A stretch of DNA of 64,000 nt from Bacillus sp. B1-b2 (GTDB lineage: Bacteria; Bacillota; Bacilli; Bacillales; Cytobacillaceae), in contig NZ_WEHU01000008.1 of the NCBI RefSeq assembly GCF_009183415.1, forward strand, positions 1 to 64,000, written 5' to 3'. The position numbers and the translations under genes are program-made. The notes beneath the pieces are model-generated. The model worked only from the letters and a program-made list of their open reading frames with translations. It made no database searches and was not told the DNA's origin. This document shows, one piece after another, positions 49,689 to 58,578 of this stretch (its first letter is position 1; the number at the start of each line of letters is the position of its first letter).

Positions 49689-49732
49689 GATGAAAAAGGG
49701 AGTAGTCTTTCGTACTACATCCCCTTTTCATC
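49689..49732. terminator. Hairpin between nusB and xseA
   Basis: A long stem (GATGAAAA-GGG-GTAGT with ACTAC-CCC-TTTTCATC) and a 7-nt loop. It occupies the gap where folD would be expected and may end or attenuate the nusB transcript. Confidence 0.7.
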
Positions 49733-49785
49733 TCTGTTATAAGCATTTAAAAGGGAATAAAAAACGAAATACATTCATTTTTTCA

Positions 49786-50181
49786 TCATAGATTATTTTT
49801 AATCTTAGATAATACCCCATTTATAAATTTACTCGACTTTTCATCTCCGAACACTTTAGCAATTTCAACTGCTTCATCAATTGCCACATTTGTAGGCACG
49901 TCTGCATCTTGTCCATAAAGAATTTCATATGCTGCAATTCGTAAAATATTGCGATCTACATTTGCAATACGTTCAATCGTCCAATTTTCTAAGTAACTTT
50001 TTATTTGCTCATCAATGGAAGTTTGATGACTTAATACTCCATCTACTAACTTAGTTAGATATGGATCTTTCTTTTCTTCTTCTTCTAAAACATGCTCAAT
50101 TGCCGTATCTTTATCTATATCACTAACATCTATTTGAAATAGTGCTTGTAGGGCCTTTTCTCTCGCTGTTCTTCTCTTCAT
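49786..50181 (-). CDS. nusB: Transcription antitermination factor NusB
   Basis: This all-helical protein binds boxA RNA with NusE to prevent early termination, notably in rRNA operons. It has 131 aa, the normal length, with the N-terminal [19 protein letters not shown] and the C-terminal [20 protein letters not shown] followed by [12 protein letters not shown]. It stands apart from asp23 by 617 nt. Confidence 0.95.
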   Translation of the reverse strand: MKRRTAREKALQALFQIDVSDIDKDTAIEHVLEEEEKKDPYLTKLVDGVLSHQTSIDEQIKSYLENWTIERIANVDRNILRIAAYEILYGQDADVPTNVAIDEAVEIAKVFGDEKSSKFINGVLSKIKNNL

Positions 50182-50465
50182 TATATAAACTCCTTTGAAT
50201 TGCGCTCATCGACAATTTTCTAATGTCAGATGATTCTTCACCAATTTACTTTAATACATGAATAATAGCATAAATGAAAACAAAACTCTATCTTACAAAT
50301 AAAAAACAGTAGATTAATCATCTTTAGATGGTATTCTTTGCTTTTTATTATGCTTCTAGCAACTTTTTATCTTTATTTTGAATAGGGTTCACCCTTTGCA
50401 ACTATAACAATTGATAAAAAGTAACCATATTTTTATCCGCGTATTGTATAGTCTGTGTTTTCCGA
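50182..50465. other. Intergenic region upstream of nusB
   Basis: AT-rich, no gene. The nusB promoter should lie here, but no pair of hexamers stands out clearly. Confidence 0.35.
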
Positions 50466-50560
50466 GGCTTAATGGTCGCTTTCCACGGGACTCATCTACG
50501 AGCCACTTTGTTGCTCGCTCCTAAAGAGGTCTCGCTAATCCCACTGGAGTCTCACCACTG
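50466..50560 (-). repeat. Decayed copy of a Bacillaceae intergenic repeat
   Basis: On the minus strand the segment reads GGTGAGACTCCAGTGGGA, then GCGAGACC, GGAGCGAGCAAC, and finally GAGTCCCGTGGAAAGCGACC. This is the order of conserved blocks in a widespread GC-rich repeat of Bacillaceae (GAGACTCCTGCGGGA ... GGAGCGA ... CCCGCGGAAAGCGA), known to me from many genomes. It is more GC-rich than its surroundings and clearly mutated. No coding function is evident. Confidence 0.6.
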
Positions 50561-50660
50561 TAACGTAGATCAGCTGTATAAAAATTTTATTCTCTCTCTA
50601 AATCACTTTTTCTACCAGCTGTACCTTTTTTAAAATTTTGCATCAGCATGAACAGCCCTA

Positions 50661-50748
50661 AAAAGGCTGGATAGGATTTAAATGATCTTTTACTAAGAAA
50701 GTGAATCTTTTTTAGTAAGTTTTCATTTTTTACCTAAACCAGCCTTTT
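50661..50748 (-). terminator. Nested hairpin downstream of the asp23 gene
   Basis: The outer stem AAAAGGCTGG (50661-50670) pairs with CCAGCCTTTT (50739-50748), and an inner TTACTAA (50690-50696) pairs with TTAGTAA (50712-50718). The minus-strand end is TTTTT. It probably ends the accB-accC-asp23 transcript. Confidence 0.6.
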
Positions 50749-50798
50749 ATAATTCCTACTATTCATCCATTATTAATGAATGAATGAAATTGTATAGG

Positions 50799-51206
50799 TT
50801 ACATTTCTTGTTGTAGTTCTAAATCTTGTTTGGATGTTTCAAATTGTACTCCAACAATGTGTACATTTACTTCTTGAGTTATTAAACCCGTCATGTTTAT
50901 TAGGGTTTGACGGATATTATCTTGGATTTGCTGTGCCACTTGTGGAATGGAAATTCCAAAGTTCATCACACAGTAAACTTCCACTTTAATCCCGTCTTCA
51001 CTTAAGTCTACTTTAACTCCTTTGTTGTGCATTTTCTTTCCTAGTTTCTCCACAACACCAGAAGCAAAATTCCCTCTCATCTGAGCTACACCCTCTACCT
51101 CTAGAGCAGCAATACTAGCAATAACTTCAATCACTTCTGGGGCAATTTCTACTTTACCTAACCCATTTGTCTCTTGATTCATTTCTAAGTTTGTCGTTTC
51201 GCTCAT
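50799..51206 (-). CDS. Asp23/Gls24-family protein (YqhY-like)
   Basis: This 135-aa cytoplasmic protein of the DUF322 family has the core LGKVEIAPEVIEVIASIAALEVEGVAQMRG and VKVDLSEDGIKVEVYCVMNFG. B. subtilis YqhY lies at the same position and is linked genetically to acetyl-CoA carboxylase, its loss causing suppressors in acc genes. Here it follows accC after 15 nt and shares the operon. Confidence 0.9.
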   Translation of the reverse strand: MSETTNLEMNQETNGLGKVEIAPEVIEVIASIAALEVEGVAQMRGNFASGVVEKLGKKMHNKGVKVDLSEDGIKVEVYCVMNFGISIPQVAQQIQDNIRQTLINMTGLITQEVNVHIVGVQFETSKQDLELQQEM

Positions 51207-51221
51207 GTTACTTTCCTCCTT

Positions 51222-52580
51222 TTATACTTCTGATTTCATCAAGTCATATATCTCTAAAAACTTTGTGTTGAAGTTTCCTTCTACAAACTTTTCATGATTA
51301 AGAAGATTTAAGTGAAAAGGAATAGTGGTATGAACACCCTCAATGACAAATTCACTTAACGCACGTTTCATACGTGCGATTGCTTCTTGTCTTGTTGCAC
51401 CATACGTTATTACTTTGGCAATCATACTATCGTAGTAAGGAGGAATGGTATACCCAGGATATGCAGCAGAATCAACACGAACACCTAAACCACCGGGAGG
51501 TAAGTACATGTTAATTTTACCAGCAGAAGGCATGAAGTTCTTTGCAGGGTTTTCTGCATTAATACGACACTCAATTGCCCAACCATTAAAGGTTACATCT
51601 TTTTGTTCCACTTCTAATGGTTTACCTGAAGCGACTTTAATTTGTTCTTTAATTAAGTCCATTCCTGTTACCATTTCAGTTACCGGATGCTCTACTTGTA
51701 TACGTGTATTCATTTCCATGAAATAGAATTTCTTATCACGATAATCATAAATAAACTCAACTGTTCCTGCACCTGAATAGTTTACTGCTTCAGCCGCTTT
51801 AACAGCTGCTTCACCCATAATATCTCTCATTTCTTCTGAAAGAACTGGTGATGGAGTTTCTTCAAGAAGCTTTTGTAATCTTCTTTGAATAGAACAGTCT
51901 CTTTCTCCTAAGTGAATAACATTTCCGTAATTATCCGCTAATACCTGTACTTCAACATGACGGAAATCTTCAATAAATTTTTCTAAGTATACTCCTGCAT
52001 TACCAAAAGCTGTTAGAGCTTCTTGTTGAGTAATATTAATACCCTTTACTAATTCTTCTTCCGTTTTTGCTACACGTATCCCTTTACCGCCGCCTCCAGC
52101 AGTTGCTTTAATAATAACTGGATAACCAATCTCACTTGCTAAAGCTACGCCTTCTTCCACATCTTTAATAATTCCTTGAGAACCTGGTACAATTGGAACA
52201 CCTGCTTGACGCATTGTTTCTCTTGCAATATCTTTTGTTCCCATTTTACTTATAGCCTCTGGACTAGGTCCGACAAACGTAATTTTGCAGTCTCTGCATA
52301 ATTCTGCAAAGTCAGCATTTTCCGCTAAGAACCCATACCCTGGATGAATAGCATCACAACCTGTTAATGTTGCAACACTAATGATGTTAGTAAAATTTAA
52401 ATAGCTGTCTTTAGAAGCTTTTGGTCCAATACAATATGCCTCATCTGCAATTTGTACGTGTAGTGCATCATGATCAGCCTGTGAATATACGGCAACAGTT
52501 TGAATATCTAATTCACGACACGCTCTAATAATTCGGACAGCAATTTCTCCTCTATTTGCTATTAACAGTTTTTTTATCAT
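51222..52580 (-). CDS. accC: Acetyl-CoA carboxylase, biotin carboxylase subunit
   Basis: This ATP-grasp enzyme carboxylates the biotin on AccB, the first half of malonyl-CoA formation. It has 452 aa. The ATP-binding loop [14 protein letters not shown] is near residue 159. Catalytic segments include [40 protein letters not shown] and [11 protein letters not shown]. It follows accB after 14 nt. Confidence 0.97.
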   Translation of the reverse strand: MIKKLLIANRGEIAVRIIRACRELDIQTVAVYSQADHDALHVQIADEAYCIGPKASKDSYLNFTNIISVATLTGCDAIHPGYGFLAENADFAELCRDCKITFVGPSPEAISKMGTKDIARETMRQAGVPIVPGSQGIIKDVEEGVALASEIGYPVIIKATAGGGGKGIRVAKTEEELVKGINITQQEALTAFGNAGVYLEKFIEDFRHVEVQVLADNYGNVIHLGERDCSIQRRLQKLLEETPSPVLSEEMRDIMGEAAVKAAEAVNYSGAGTVEFIYDYRDKKFYFMEMNTRIQVEHPVTEMVTGMDLIKEQIKVASGKPLEVEQKDVTFNGWAIECRINAENPAKNFMPSAGKINMYLPPGGLGVRVDSAAYPGYTIPPYYDSMIAKVITYGATRQEAIARMKRALSEFVIEGVHTTIPFHLNLLNHEKFVEGNFNTKFLEIYDLMKSEV

Positions 52581-52594
52581 GCGATTAACCCCTC

Positions 52595-53077
52595 TTACTT
52601 CGCCTTCACTAAGAATAATGGTTCACCGTATTCTACAAGTTCGCCGTCTTTAACTAGTATCTCAACGATTTCTCCATCAACTTCTGCAGTAATTTCGTTA
52701 AATAATTTCATTGCTTCAACAATACATACAACGGAATCTTTTGAAACCTTATCTCCAACCTTCACATAATGCTCTGATTCTGGTGAAGAGGATTGATAGA
52801 AGGTACCAACCATAGGAGAAGTAATTTTATGTAGGTTTTCATCTTGCGCTGGCTCTATAGATTTGTTATTGCTTTCAGCTACAGCTGTCACAGCAGGTTG
52901 TACTGCCTCTTGTTGAATTACTGGTTTAGCTACTAATGGTGCGGGAGCTGCTAGAACCGTTTCTCCATAATTCTTTTTAATTTCTACCTTCACACCATCT
53001 TGCTCATATGAAAAATTGCTGATACTTGAATCATCTATTAGTTTTATAAGTTCTTTTACTTCTGTTATTTTTAACAT
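52595..53077 (-). CDS. accB: Acetyl-CoA carboxylase, biotin carboxyl carrier protein
   Basis: The biotinylated carrier has 160 aa. An N-terminal dimerisation part ([20 protein letters not shown]) and an Ala/Pro/Val linker precede the biotinyl domain at about 85-160. The biotin-accepting lysine lies in [10 protein letters not shown]. It is the first gene of accB-accC-asp23, with a FapR-like operator over its promoter. Confidence 0.97.
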   Translation of the reverse strand: MLKITEVKELIKLIDDSSISNFSYEQDGVKVEIKKNYGETVLAAPAPLVAKPVIQQEAVQPAVTAVAESNNKSIEPAQDENLHKITSPMVGTFYQSSSPESEHYVKVGDKVSKDSVVCIVEAMKLFNEITAEVDGEIVEILVKDGELVEYGEPLFLVKAK

Positions 53078-53099
53078 TTGTTACACCCCTTAAAATCTT

Positions 53100-53118
53100 A
53101 TTAGGACTAGATACTAAT
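53100..53118 (-). promoter_or_regulatory. FapR-like operator upstream of accB
   Basis: The minus strand reads ATTAGTATCTAGTCCTAAT, very close to the Bacillus FapR box (ATTAGTAC-CTAGTCTTAAT type). It begins immediately downstream of the -10 hexamer, where a bound repressor would block initiation. FapR represses lipid-synthesis genes until malonyl-CoA binds. Confidence 0.65.
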
Positions 53119-53148
53119 ATCATACGATAAGACCTTATGATAATTCAA
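53119..53148 (-). promoter_or_regulatory. Candidate sigma-A promoter of accB-accC
   Basis: TTGAAT (53148-53143) and TATGAT (53124-53119) on the minus strand are separated by 18 bp, 42 nt before the accB ATG. Confidence 0.55.
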
Positions 53149-53295
53149 CAAACTTCTGAAAATCTCCCTGTTTTTGTTCCATCTTATTCCCTACATACTT
53201 ATCATACCACTATCTCAAAAAAATAACTAATACTAGACAACCCAAAGGAAGTAACCGTTATCATTCCATTACATATATAAAGAAAACGAACGGAA

Positions 53296-53330
53296 AGCCT
53301 AAAGAAAACGATTCTTGTTTTCTTTAGGCT
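53296..53330 (-). terminator. Hairpin at the end of the spoIIIA operon
   Basis: A perfect 14-bp stem, AGCCTAAAGAAAAC / GTTTTCTTTAGGCT, 15 nt beyond the spoIIIAH stop. The T tail is short, so it could act as a partial terminator or processing site before accB. Confidence 0.7.
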
Positions 53331-53344
53331 CTTATTAATTCCCT

Positions 53345-53893
53345 TTATTTCGGATCAATTTTAACTGCTACGTTTGCATTAGGTGCATCCATATTTTTTC
53401 TTACTAGTTGTACAATGTCATTAGCAGCTTCAGCAGATAACTCTTCTGCTTTTACCGTTACATTTACAGTACCATTTTCAGAGGTTTGAACTAATACATC
53501 TTCATAATTTTCTGCTTTAATTAAGCTTTCCATTATCTTTTCGTTGTCTGTAATTTCTTGAAGTTCCTCAATTTTTTCTGTTGCTGCATTTTTTTCTTCT
53601 GCTGTTTTTTCAGAAGATCCCTGGATGGTAACTAACTCTTCTTTTTGTTGATCTCTTTTCTCCATCATATCAAGGCGCATTTGCTCAAAAACTGCTTCAG
53701 AATCAGTAGTTGTTACCGTACTATCTCCTTTTGACTCTTCTGCTACTTCCTCAGATTGTGCATTTTCTTTCGATTCATCCGTAGTAGCAAACTCATTTAA
53801 TTGAGAATCAGGTGAAGTAATATAATAAACAGATAAAACTACTACTAGACTCAACATCGTTAATAACCAGACTGTTTGTTTTTTTAATAACAT
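53345..53893 (-). CDS. spoIIIAH: Stage III sporulation protein AH
   Basis: This mother-cell membrane protein binds forespore SpoIIQ across the intermembrane space and helps form the feeding-tube channel. It has 182 aa, with one N-terminal membrane helix (VWLLTMLSLVVVLSVYYI). A charged coiled-coil linker and a YscJ/FliF-like ring-building motif domain follow at about 100-182. The ATG at 53893 follows GAGGAGG at 9 nt. The longer frame overlaps spoIIIAG. Confidence 0.95.
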   Translation of the reverse strand: MLLKKQTVWLLTMLSLVVVLSVYYITSPDSQLNEFATTDESKENAQSEEVAEESKGDSTVTTTDSEAVFEQMRLDMMEKRDQQKEELVTIQGSSEKTAEEKNAATEKIEELQEITDNEKIMESLIKAENYEDVLVQTSENGTVNVTVKAEELSAEAANDIVQLVRKNMDAPNANVAVKIDPK

Positions 53894-53906
53894 TTGAAAA
53901 TCCTCC

Positions 53907-54560
53907 TCAGTTTTGTTTAGGTTGTACAGAAACCCGATGGCTAGGTACATCCAATGCTCGAGTAACTGCTTCTACTATCATAGATTTTATTTTTATATCT
54001 TCAGCACCCTTAGCGACAACCAGTACACCTTTAATGCTAGGCTTCACTGTTTCCACAACCAATGGAACTTCTTTGTCTCCGCTAGGCACTAGTACAACAC
54101 TTTGTTCGTTTGTTGTTTCTTCTACCTTCCTATTACCACCTTGCGTATCTTGTTCCTCTGTTTTTTGGGTGGTTTGGGAAGTATTTTTTTCATATACTTT
54201 CTTCTCTGTTCCTTCTATATTTACATAAACAACTGCATCCTTAACTCCTGCAATCGCATTTACTGCGTCCTTTATTTCTTGTTTATACTGCTCTTCATAT
54301 TCATCAATACTGCTTGGATTCCCACTAGTTTTTTGACCAAAGGTTTCTTCTGTTGCTTCTGAAGTTTCGTCTTCGTTGTAAGCAGCCACTTCCTGTGCTT
54401 GATCATCTTTATCTAGCAACATATTACTTACCAGCATGATGGCTGCACCAAATAATATAACCACTACTAGATAAGGAAGCTTTCCTTGTTTACTTACTTT
54501 GTTATCATTAGATAGTAGCTTTTTAAGAAAATTCAATGGTCCTTTTTCTTTATTATCCAT
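53907..54560 (-). CDS. spoIIIAG: Stage III sporulation protein AG
   Basis: This 217-aa membrane protein forms a large ring in the channel between mother cell and forespore. There is one N-terminal helix (LVVVILFGAAIMLVSNMLL) and a periplasm-side ring-building domain with a central insertion rich in Thr, Gln and Glu (about 120-150). It overlaps the end of spoIIIAF by 8 nt. Confidence 0.95.
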   Translation of the reverse strand: MDNKEKGPLNFLKKLLSNDNKVSKQGKLPYLVVVILFGAAIMLVSNMLLDKDDQAQEVAAYNEDETSEATEETFGQKTSGNPSSIDEYEEQYKQEIKDAVNAIAGVKDAVVYVNIEGTEKKVYEKNTSQTTQKTEEQDTQGGNRKVEETTNEQSVVLVPSGDKEVPLVVETVKPSIKGVLVVAKGAEDIKIKSMIVEAVTRALDVPSHRVSVQPKQN

Positions 54561-55182
54561 CCTTCTCTTCCCCCCCTCCTTCGTATGTAATTTCTATCAC
54601 ACTGTTACGAACATCCCATTTTTCAGAAAGGAAGGAAACAATGCTAGCTGTATCCAATTGCTCATTATTTTTTGGAAGAGGTTGCTGTGTGTCAATCTGG
54701 ATGGTACTGACAACTTCCACTGCATCTTGTGGAGCCTTACTTTCTTTTAATTGAATCACCATTTTATTTAAATTCTCAGGAAACCCCACATCATTCTCAC
54801 TATTATCAATGGATAACGCTATAGAATTTATTTCTATTCCGTACTCTTCTATCAACTCCTCATTTGCATCCTCTTTTAATTGGACAGCCATTTTATTTAA
54901 TGTATATTCATCAAGTGATGCTTGTATTTCTTTTTTTTGCAATTCTATTGAATTATTCATATTTTCTTCTAGTCGCTTATTACTTGTTGCTGACACTAAT
55001 ATGTCCTCAAAGTTATGGCTCACTAGCTTAAACACAGGAGTTAAAATAACAGTAAGAAGCAATAAACCTGCCACCATTTTTGTATACTTTTGAAAAGTAG
55101 AATTAGGTAAAAGCATATCTATGACAGTTGCTAGCAAGATAAAGAGAATGATATTGGTTACCCATTCCTTAATAAATTCCAC
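54553..55182 (-). CDS. spoIIIAF: Stage III sporulation protein AF
   Basis: The 209-aa protein has two N-terminal membrane helices (WVTNIILFILLATVIDMLL and MVAGLLLLTVILTPVFKLV) followed by a coiled-coil stretch and a small extracytoplasmic domain. It belongs to the spoIIIA-encoded secretion-like channel. It lies 16 nt after spoIIIAE. Confidence 0.94.
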   Translation of the reverse strand: MEFIKEWVTNIILFILLATVIDMLLPNSTFQKYTKMVAGLLLLTVILTPVFKLVSHNFEDILVSATSNKRLEENMNNSIELQKKEIQASLDEYTLNKMAVQLKEDANEELIEEYGIEINSIALSIDNSENDVGFPENLNKMVIQLKESKAPQDAVEVVSTIQIDTQQPLPKNNEQLDTASIVSFLSEKWDVRNSVIEITYEGGGEEKDG

Positions 55183-55198
55183 ATTCTCCCCCTCCTTT

Positions 55199-56428
55199 CT
55201 ACTTAACCATCATCGTTAAATTTGCAGCCACTATGATCACCGTTATACTAAGGAAAAACATTAATGATACAACAGCAAGTGCTGCAAATACGTAGATAAC
55301 ACTTTTGCTAATAACATCTAAACAGGTAATGACTGGCCCTCCACCGATTGGTTGCAATAGTGCTGCAGCAAATTTATAGATAAAGGAGATCATTAGAATT
55401 TTAATTGCAGGAAATGTAACAATCAGCAAAAGAATAACTACTCCTGCAATTCCAACTGTATTCTTTAATAGCAGAGAAGCATTAATCACGGTATCTGTTG
55501 CATCTGTAAACATTCTCCCAATAACGGGTATGAAGTTCCCTGTTACGAACTTTGCCGTTTTAATGGTAATTCCATCTGTAATAGCTGCAGATGCACCTTG
55601 AACAGAAATAACCCCGAGGAAAACAGTAAGAAATATCCCTAAAATACCGATGCTTATATTGCGTAATAAATTCGCTAATTGTGTCACTTTATATTGCTCT
55701 GATAAACTACTAACAATATGTAGTAGTACAGAAAGAAATAAGAGTGGCAGAACAATTTTTTCAATTAACATCCCGCTAGTATTCATTAAGAAAAGTATAA
55801 CTGGATGAAAGAAAGCTGCTGAAACTGCACCACCAGAAGCAGCCATTAGGGCAAGTAGTAATGGAACTAGTGCTAACACAAAACTAGACATAGTTGCAAT
55901 GGTTTCACTTGCATAGGTGATTGCTACATAAAAACTATTGAGAGCAAGGATTATAAGAACCATAAAACAAATGGAGTAAGCAACTTTGCTTATAGAACTT
56001 TTTTCAAATGAGTTTTGTAAAGTTTGAAGCAACACGCTGAAAATAGTTAGTAAAATGAGAGAACCTAGTAATTTCCCATTCACAATTATTTCGTGAAAGG
56101 CAAACCGTAAAATTCCTTGAAAGAAGCTTTCTAAATCTAGTTTCTTATCACCTGTAATAAAGTCATATAAGCTTCCTTTTTGACTTTCAGGTAAAAAGCC
56201 ACCATATTCAGAAATAATAGAATCCCAGAAACTTTTCAGTTCATCTAAATTTAGTTTTTCAATTTGTGTACTTACTAGCTCATCTGGATCTAGCATCGAC
56301 TCCGCTTCTTCGGTATTTTCTGGTGCTTCTGTATTTAGAGATTCATGAGGTGATGCTTGTACAATTGGATTGAATAGGAAGAATGTTGCTGCCATTATAA
56401 TTAGTATAATTTTTAGTTTTAGTTTCAT
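55199..56428 (-). CDS. spoIIIAE: Stage III sporulation protein AE
   Basis: The largest channel protein, 409 aa, has a cleavable-looking signal (IILIIMAATFFLFNPIVQAS), an acidic region and about seven to eight membrane helices after residue 115. It is thought to be a permease-like component of the SpoIIIA-SpoIIQ complex. Family segments such as PIGGGPVITCLDVISKSVIYVF are conserved. Confidence 0.95.
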   Translation of the reverse strand: MKLKLKIILIIMAATFFLFNPIVQASPHESLNTEAPENTEEAESMLDPDELVSTQIEKLNLDELKSFWDSIISEYGGFLPESQKGSLYDFITGDKKLDLESFFQGILRFAFHEIIVNGKLLGSLILLTIFSVLLQTLQNSFEKSSISKVAYSICFMVLIILALNSFYVAITYASETIATMSSFVLALVPLLLALMAASGGAVSAAFFHPVILFLMNTSGMLIEKIVLPLLFLSVLLHIVSSLSEQYKVTQLANLLRNISIGILGIFLTVFLGVISVQGASAAITDGITIKTAKFVTGNFIPVIGRMFTDATDTVINASLLLKNTVGIAGVVILLLIVTFPAIKILMISFIYKFAAALLQPIGGGPVITCLDVISKSVIYVFAALAVVSLMFFLSITVIIVAANLTMMVK

Positions 56429-56466
56429 CTTTGCACCTCAGATACTTTAGGTTTCCTCCATCCTTT

Positions 56467-56859
56467 TTAGCTAGGTATTAGTTTTAAGATTGTTTCTACT
56501 AAAACCGTTAAGATTGGAACAGCCATCGCAAGGATAATAATTTTACCAGCAAGTTCAATCTTTGATGCAATAGAGCCTTGTCCAGCATCTTTTGTGATTT
56601 GGACAGCAAATTCCGCAATGTAGGCTATACCAATTATTTTAAGAATTGTCTCGATATAGACGGTATTGACATTTGCATTTGTTGCAATTTTTTCTACCAT
56701 GTCAAAGATGGCAGCTATCTGATCAACTAGAAAAAGGAAGATAACACAACCAACGAAAACAACAAGTAAGAAAGCAATATTTGGTTTCTGTTCTTTCACA
56801 ATAATGACGAGAAATGTAGAAATTAAAGCAACTCCAACTACTTGAAGAATCTCAATGAT
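56467..56859 (-). CDS. spoIIIAD: Stage III sporulation protein AD, non-standard start codon
   Basis: This small membrane protein of the channel has about 130 aa and four helices. The conserved part KEQKPNIAFLLVVFVGCVIF is preceded in frame by IEILQVVGVALISTFLVIIV, the first helix expected for SpoIIIAD. No ATG, GTG or TTG exists in frame before that helix. A perfect AGGAGG (56870-56865) lies 5 nt before ATC at 56859 and 8 nt before ATT at 56856. One of these must be the start unless the base is a sequencing error. The first standard start, GTG at 56799, would remove the helix and has no ribosome binding site. Confidence 0.85.
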   Translation of the reverse strand: MIEILQVVGVALISTFLVIIVKEQKPNIAFLLVVFVGCVIFLFLVDQIAAIFDMVEKIATNANVNTVYIETILKIIGIAYIAEFAVQITKDAGQGSIASKIELAGKIIILAMAVPILTVLVETILKLIPS

Positions 56860-56870
56860 GATATCCTCCT

Positions 56871-57077
56871 TTATCCTTGAAATAGAAATACAGACTTAAT
56901 CTTTTGAAATAAATCATCTACAATGCTTGCTACCATAAACAAGATATAAATAAATCCAAATAATGTTACCCATTGGGCATATTCTTTTTTGCCCATCTGG
57001 TCGAGAATGGTGTGTAAAAAAGCGACGACGATTCCTACACCTGCAATTTTAAAAATAATATCGACCTCTAAGCCCAT
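56871..57077 (-). CDS. spoIIIAC: Stage III sporulation protein AC
   Basis: This 68-aa protein, exactly the B. subtilis length, has two membrane helices (IIFKIAGVGIVVAFLHTIL and WVTLFGFIYILFMVASIV). It resembles SpoIIIAD in layout, and both are compared with small export-gate proteins of secretion systems. Its stop codon touches the spoIIIAD ribosome binding site. Confidence 0.95.
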   Translation of the reverse strand: MGLEVDIIFKIAGVGIVVAFLHTILDQMGKKEYAQWVTLFGFIYILFMVASIVDDLFQKIKSVFLFQG

Positions 57078-57094
57078 ACAGTCTCCTCCTAAAA

Positions 57095-57610
57095 CTACAT
57101 CAATAAGATAACAATCAGAAGTCCTGATAGAAATCCTAAGCTTTTTATCATCTTTTCATATTTCCCTTGCAAATCTCTCGCATCTTGTTCTTCTCTTTCT
57201 AAATGAGTGAGCGTTAAGATTATTTGTTTTTGTTGAGAAAATCGATCGTGTCGACCAAGTGTCTCACCGAATTGCTTCATTATTTCTAATTCTGTATTTT
57301 TCATTGCTGTTTTTTTCCATGTTTCATCCAGGCTGACGGTCCATGCGTCCTTCACATTGGTATCCTCTGTTAACAAACGATCGGAGAATTTTTTAAAAAA
57401 GGAGCTTAATGGTTCTGCCAATTGTTCTGATAGCCTTCTACAAGCCTCATGTAATGGCGTATGACCATACATAATTTCGGCATCAAGTGACTGAAGAGCA
57501 GACCTTAAAGCTCTTAGTTGCTTAGGTCTTTGACTTAGTACCTTTGAGAATTCAAAACCACCGAAACTAGTGGAAGCAATTATTAAGATGGCGCCAATTA
57601 TTTTCAGCAA
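57095..57610 (-). CDS. spoIIIAB: Stage III sporulation protein AB
   Basis: The 171-aa protein has an N-terminal and a C-terminal hydrophobic helix flanking a soluble helical domain (SQRPKQLRALRSALQSLDAE, HDRFSQQKQIILTLTHLERE). This resembles the GspF-type assembly factor of type II secretion. It begins with TTG directly after the spoIIIAA stop codon. Confidence 0.94.
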   Translation of the reverse strand: MLKIIGAILIIASTSFGGFEFSKVLSQRPKQLRALRSALQSLDAEIMYGHTPLHEACRRLSEQLAEPLSSFFKKFSDRLLTEDTNVKDAWTVSLDETWKKTAMKNTELEIMKQFGETLGRHDRFSQQKQIILTLTHLEREEQDARDLQGKYEKMIKSLGFLSGLLIVILLM

Positions 57611-58537
57611 TTAAGTCACCTTCTTTTCATTCAAAAGTAATTGCCCTTGTCCATTTCGTATCGCTGTCACGGTACCAGGCCCTTTCTTTCTATTTAATTC
57701 AATAAATCGCTCAAATATGCCCAATTTTATGATTGTTTCTAATGTTGGTCTTTTGCTTACTTCCTCTAAACTTGTTCCATGTGTAGTCATGATCAGTTTA
57801 ATGCCTGCATTGACTGCTTCTAAAATAGCTTCTTCATCCTCTTTTCTTCCTATCTCATCAACCACTAATACATCAGGACTCATGGAGCGAATCATCATCA
57901 TCATCCCCTCTGCCTTCGGACAGGCATCTAGCACATCAATTCTTGGTCCAAATGTCATTTGGGGAATACCGTCCATACAGCCAGCTATTTCAGATCTTTC
58001 ATCCACTATCCCGACTTTTACAGCAGTCCTATTCTTATACTCATTATCTGTAGAGATTACTCTGGCGATATCTCTTAACAAGGTTGTTTTGCCCGTTTGT
58101 GGTGCTCCTATAATCATGGTATGTAACCAGTTATTATTGTTGTAGAGATATGGAATAAAAGGATTCGCAATTCCAATCTGTTCTTTTGCAATACGGATAT
58201 TAAATGACCCAACATCTCTTATTGCTTTTACTTGACTGTTTTCTAAAACCACTCTTCCAGCAAGACCTACTCGGTGACCACCACTAACTGTGATATAGCC
58301 TCTTTTCAACTCTTCCTCCATTGTATAAACAGAGTATTGACTGATTTTATTGAGTAGGAGATTTCCTTCCTCTTTTGTAATCAAAAATGGAAAGAATACA
58401 GATTGTCCACCTATACTTACTTCTAGTGGTCTACCTATTCGCACTCTAATCTCTTCTATTCCATTTCTTTTAGACGGAGGGATTGTGAGGATGTGTTCTT
58501 CAATAGATTTAGGCAAAAACGAGTAGATAGAATTCAC
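57611..58537 (-). CDS. spoIIIAA: Stage III sporulation protein AA (ATPase)
   Basis: This 308-aa secretion-type ATPase is proposed to power the mother cell-forespore channel. Walker A GAPQTGKTTLLRDIARV is near residue 143 and Walker B VLVVDEIGRKEDEEA near 220. An N-terminal helical domain precedes the ATPase core. The GTG start follows AAGAAGGAGGAATATTT. It is the first gene of the eight-gene operon. Confidence 0.96.
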   Translation of the reverse strand: MNSIYSFLPKSIEEHILTIPPSKRNGIEEIRVRIGRPLEVSIGGQSVFFPFLITKEEGNLLLNKISQYSVYTMEEELKRGYITVSGGHRVGLAGRVVLENSQVKAIRDVGSFNIRIAKEQIGIANPFIPYLYNNNNWLHTMIIGAPQTGKTTLLRDIARVISTDNEYKNRTAVKVGIVDERSEIAGCMDGIPQMTFGPRIDVLDACPKAEGMMMMIRSMSPDVLVVDEIGRKEDEEAILEAVNAGIKLIMTTHGTSLEEVSKRPTLETIIKLGIFERFIELNRKKGPGTVTAIRNGQGQLLLNEKKVT

Positions 58538-58570
58538 AAATATTCCTCCTTCTTTAGTTAAAGCTTGTCC

Positions 58571-58578
58571 ATCGTATA
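58571..58578 (-). promoter_or_regulatory. Possible sigma-E -10 element upstream of spoIIIA
   Basis: The minus strand reads TATACGAT, two mismatches from the sigma-E -10 consensus CATACAAT, 34 nt before the start. The -35 match at the right spacing is poor. Sigma-E control of spoIIIA is established in B. subtilis, which is the main support. Confidence 0.3.
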
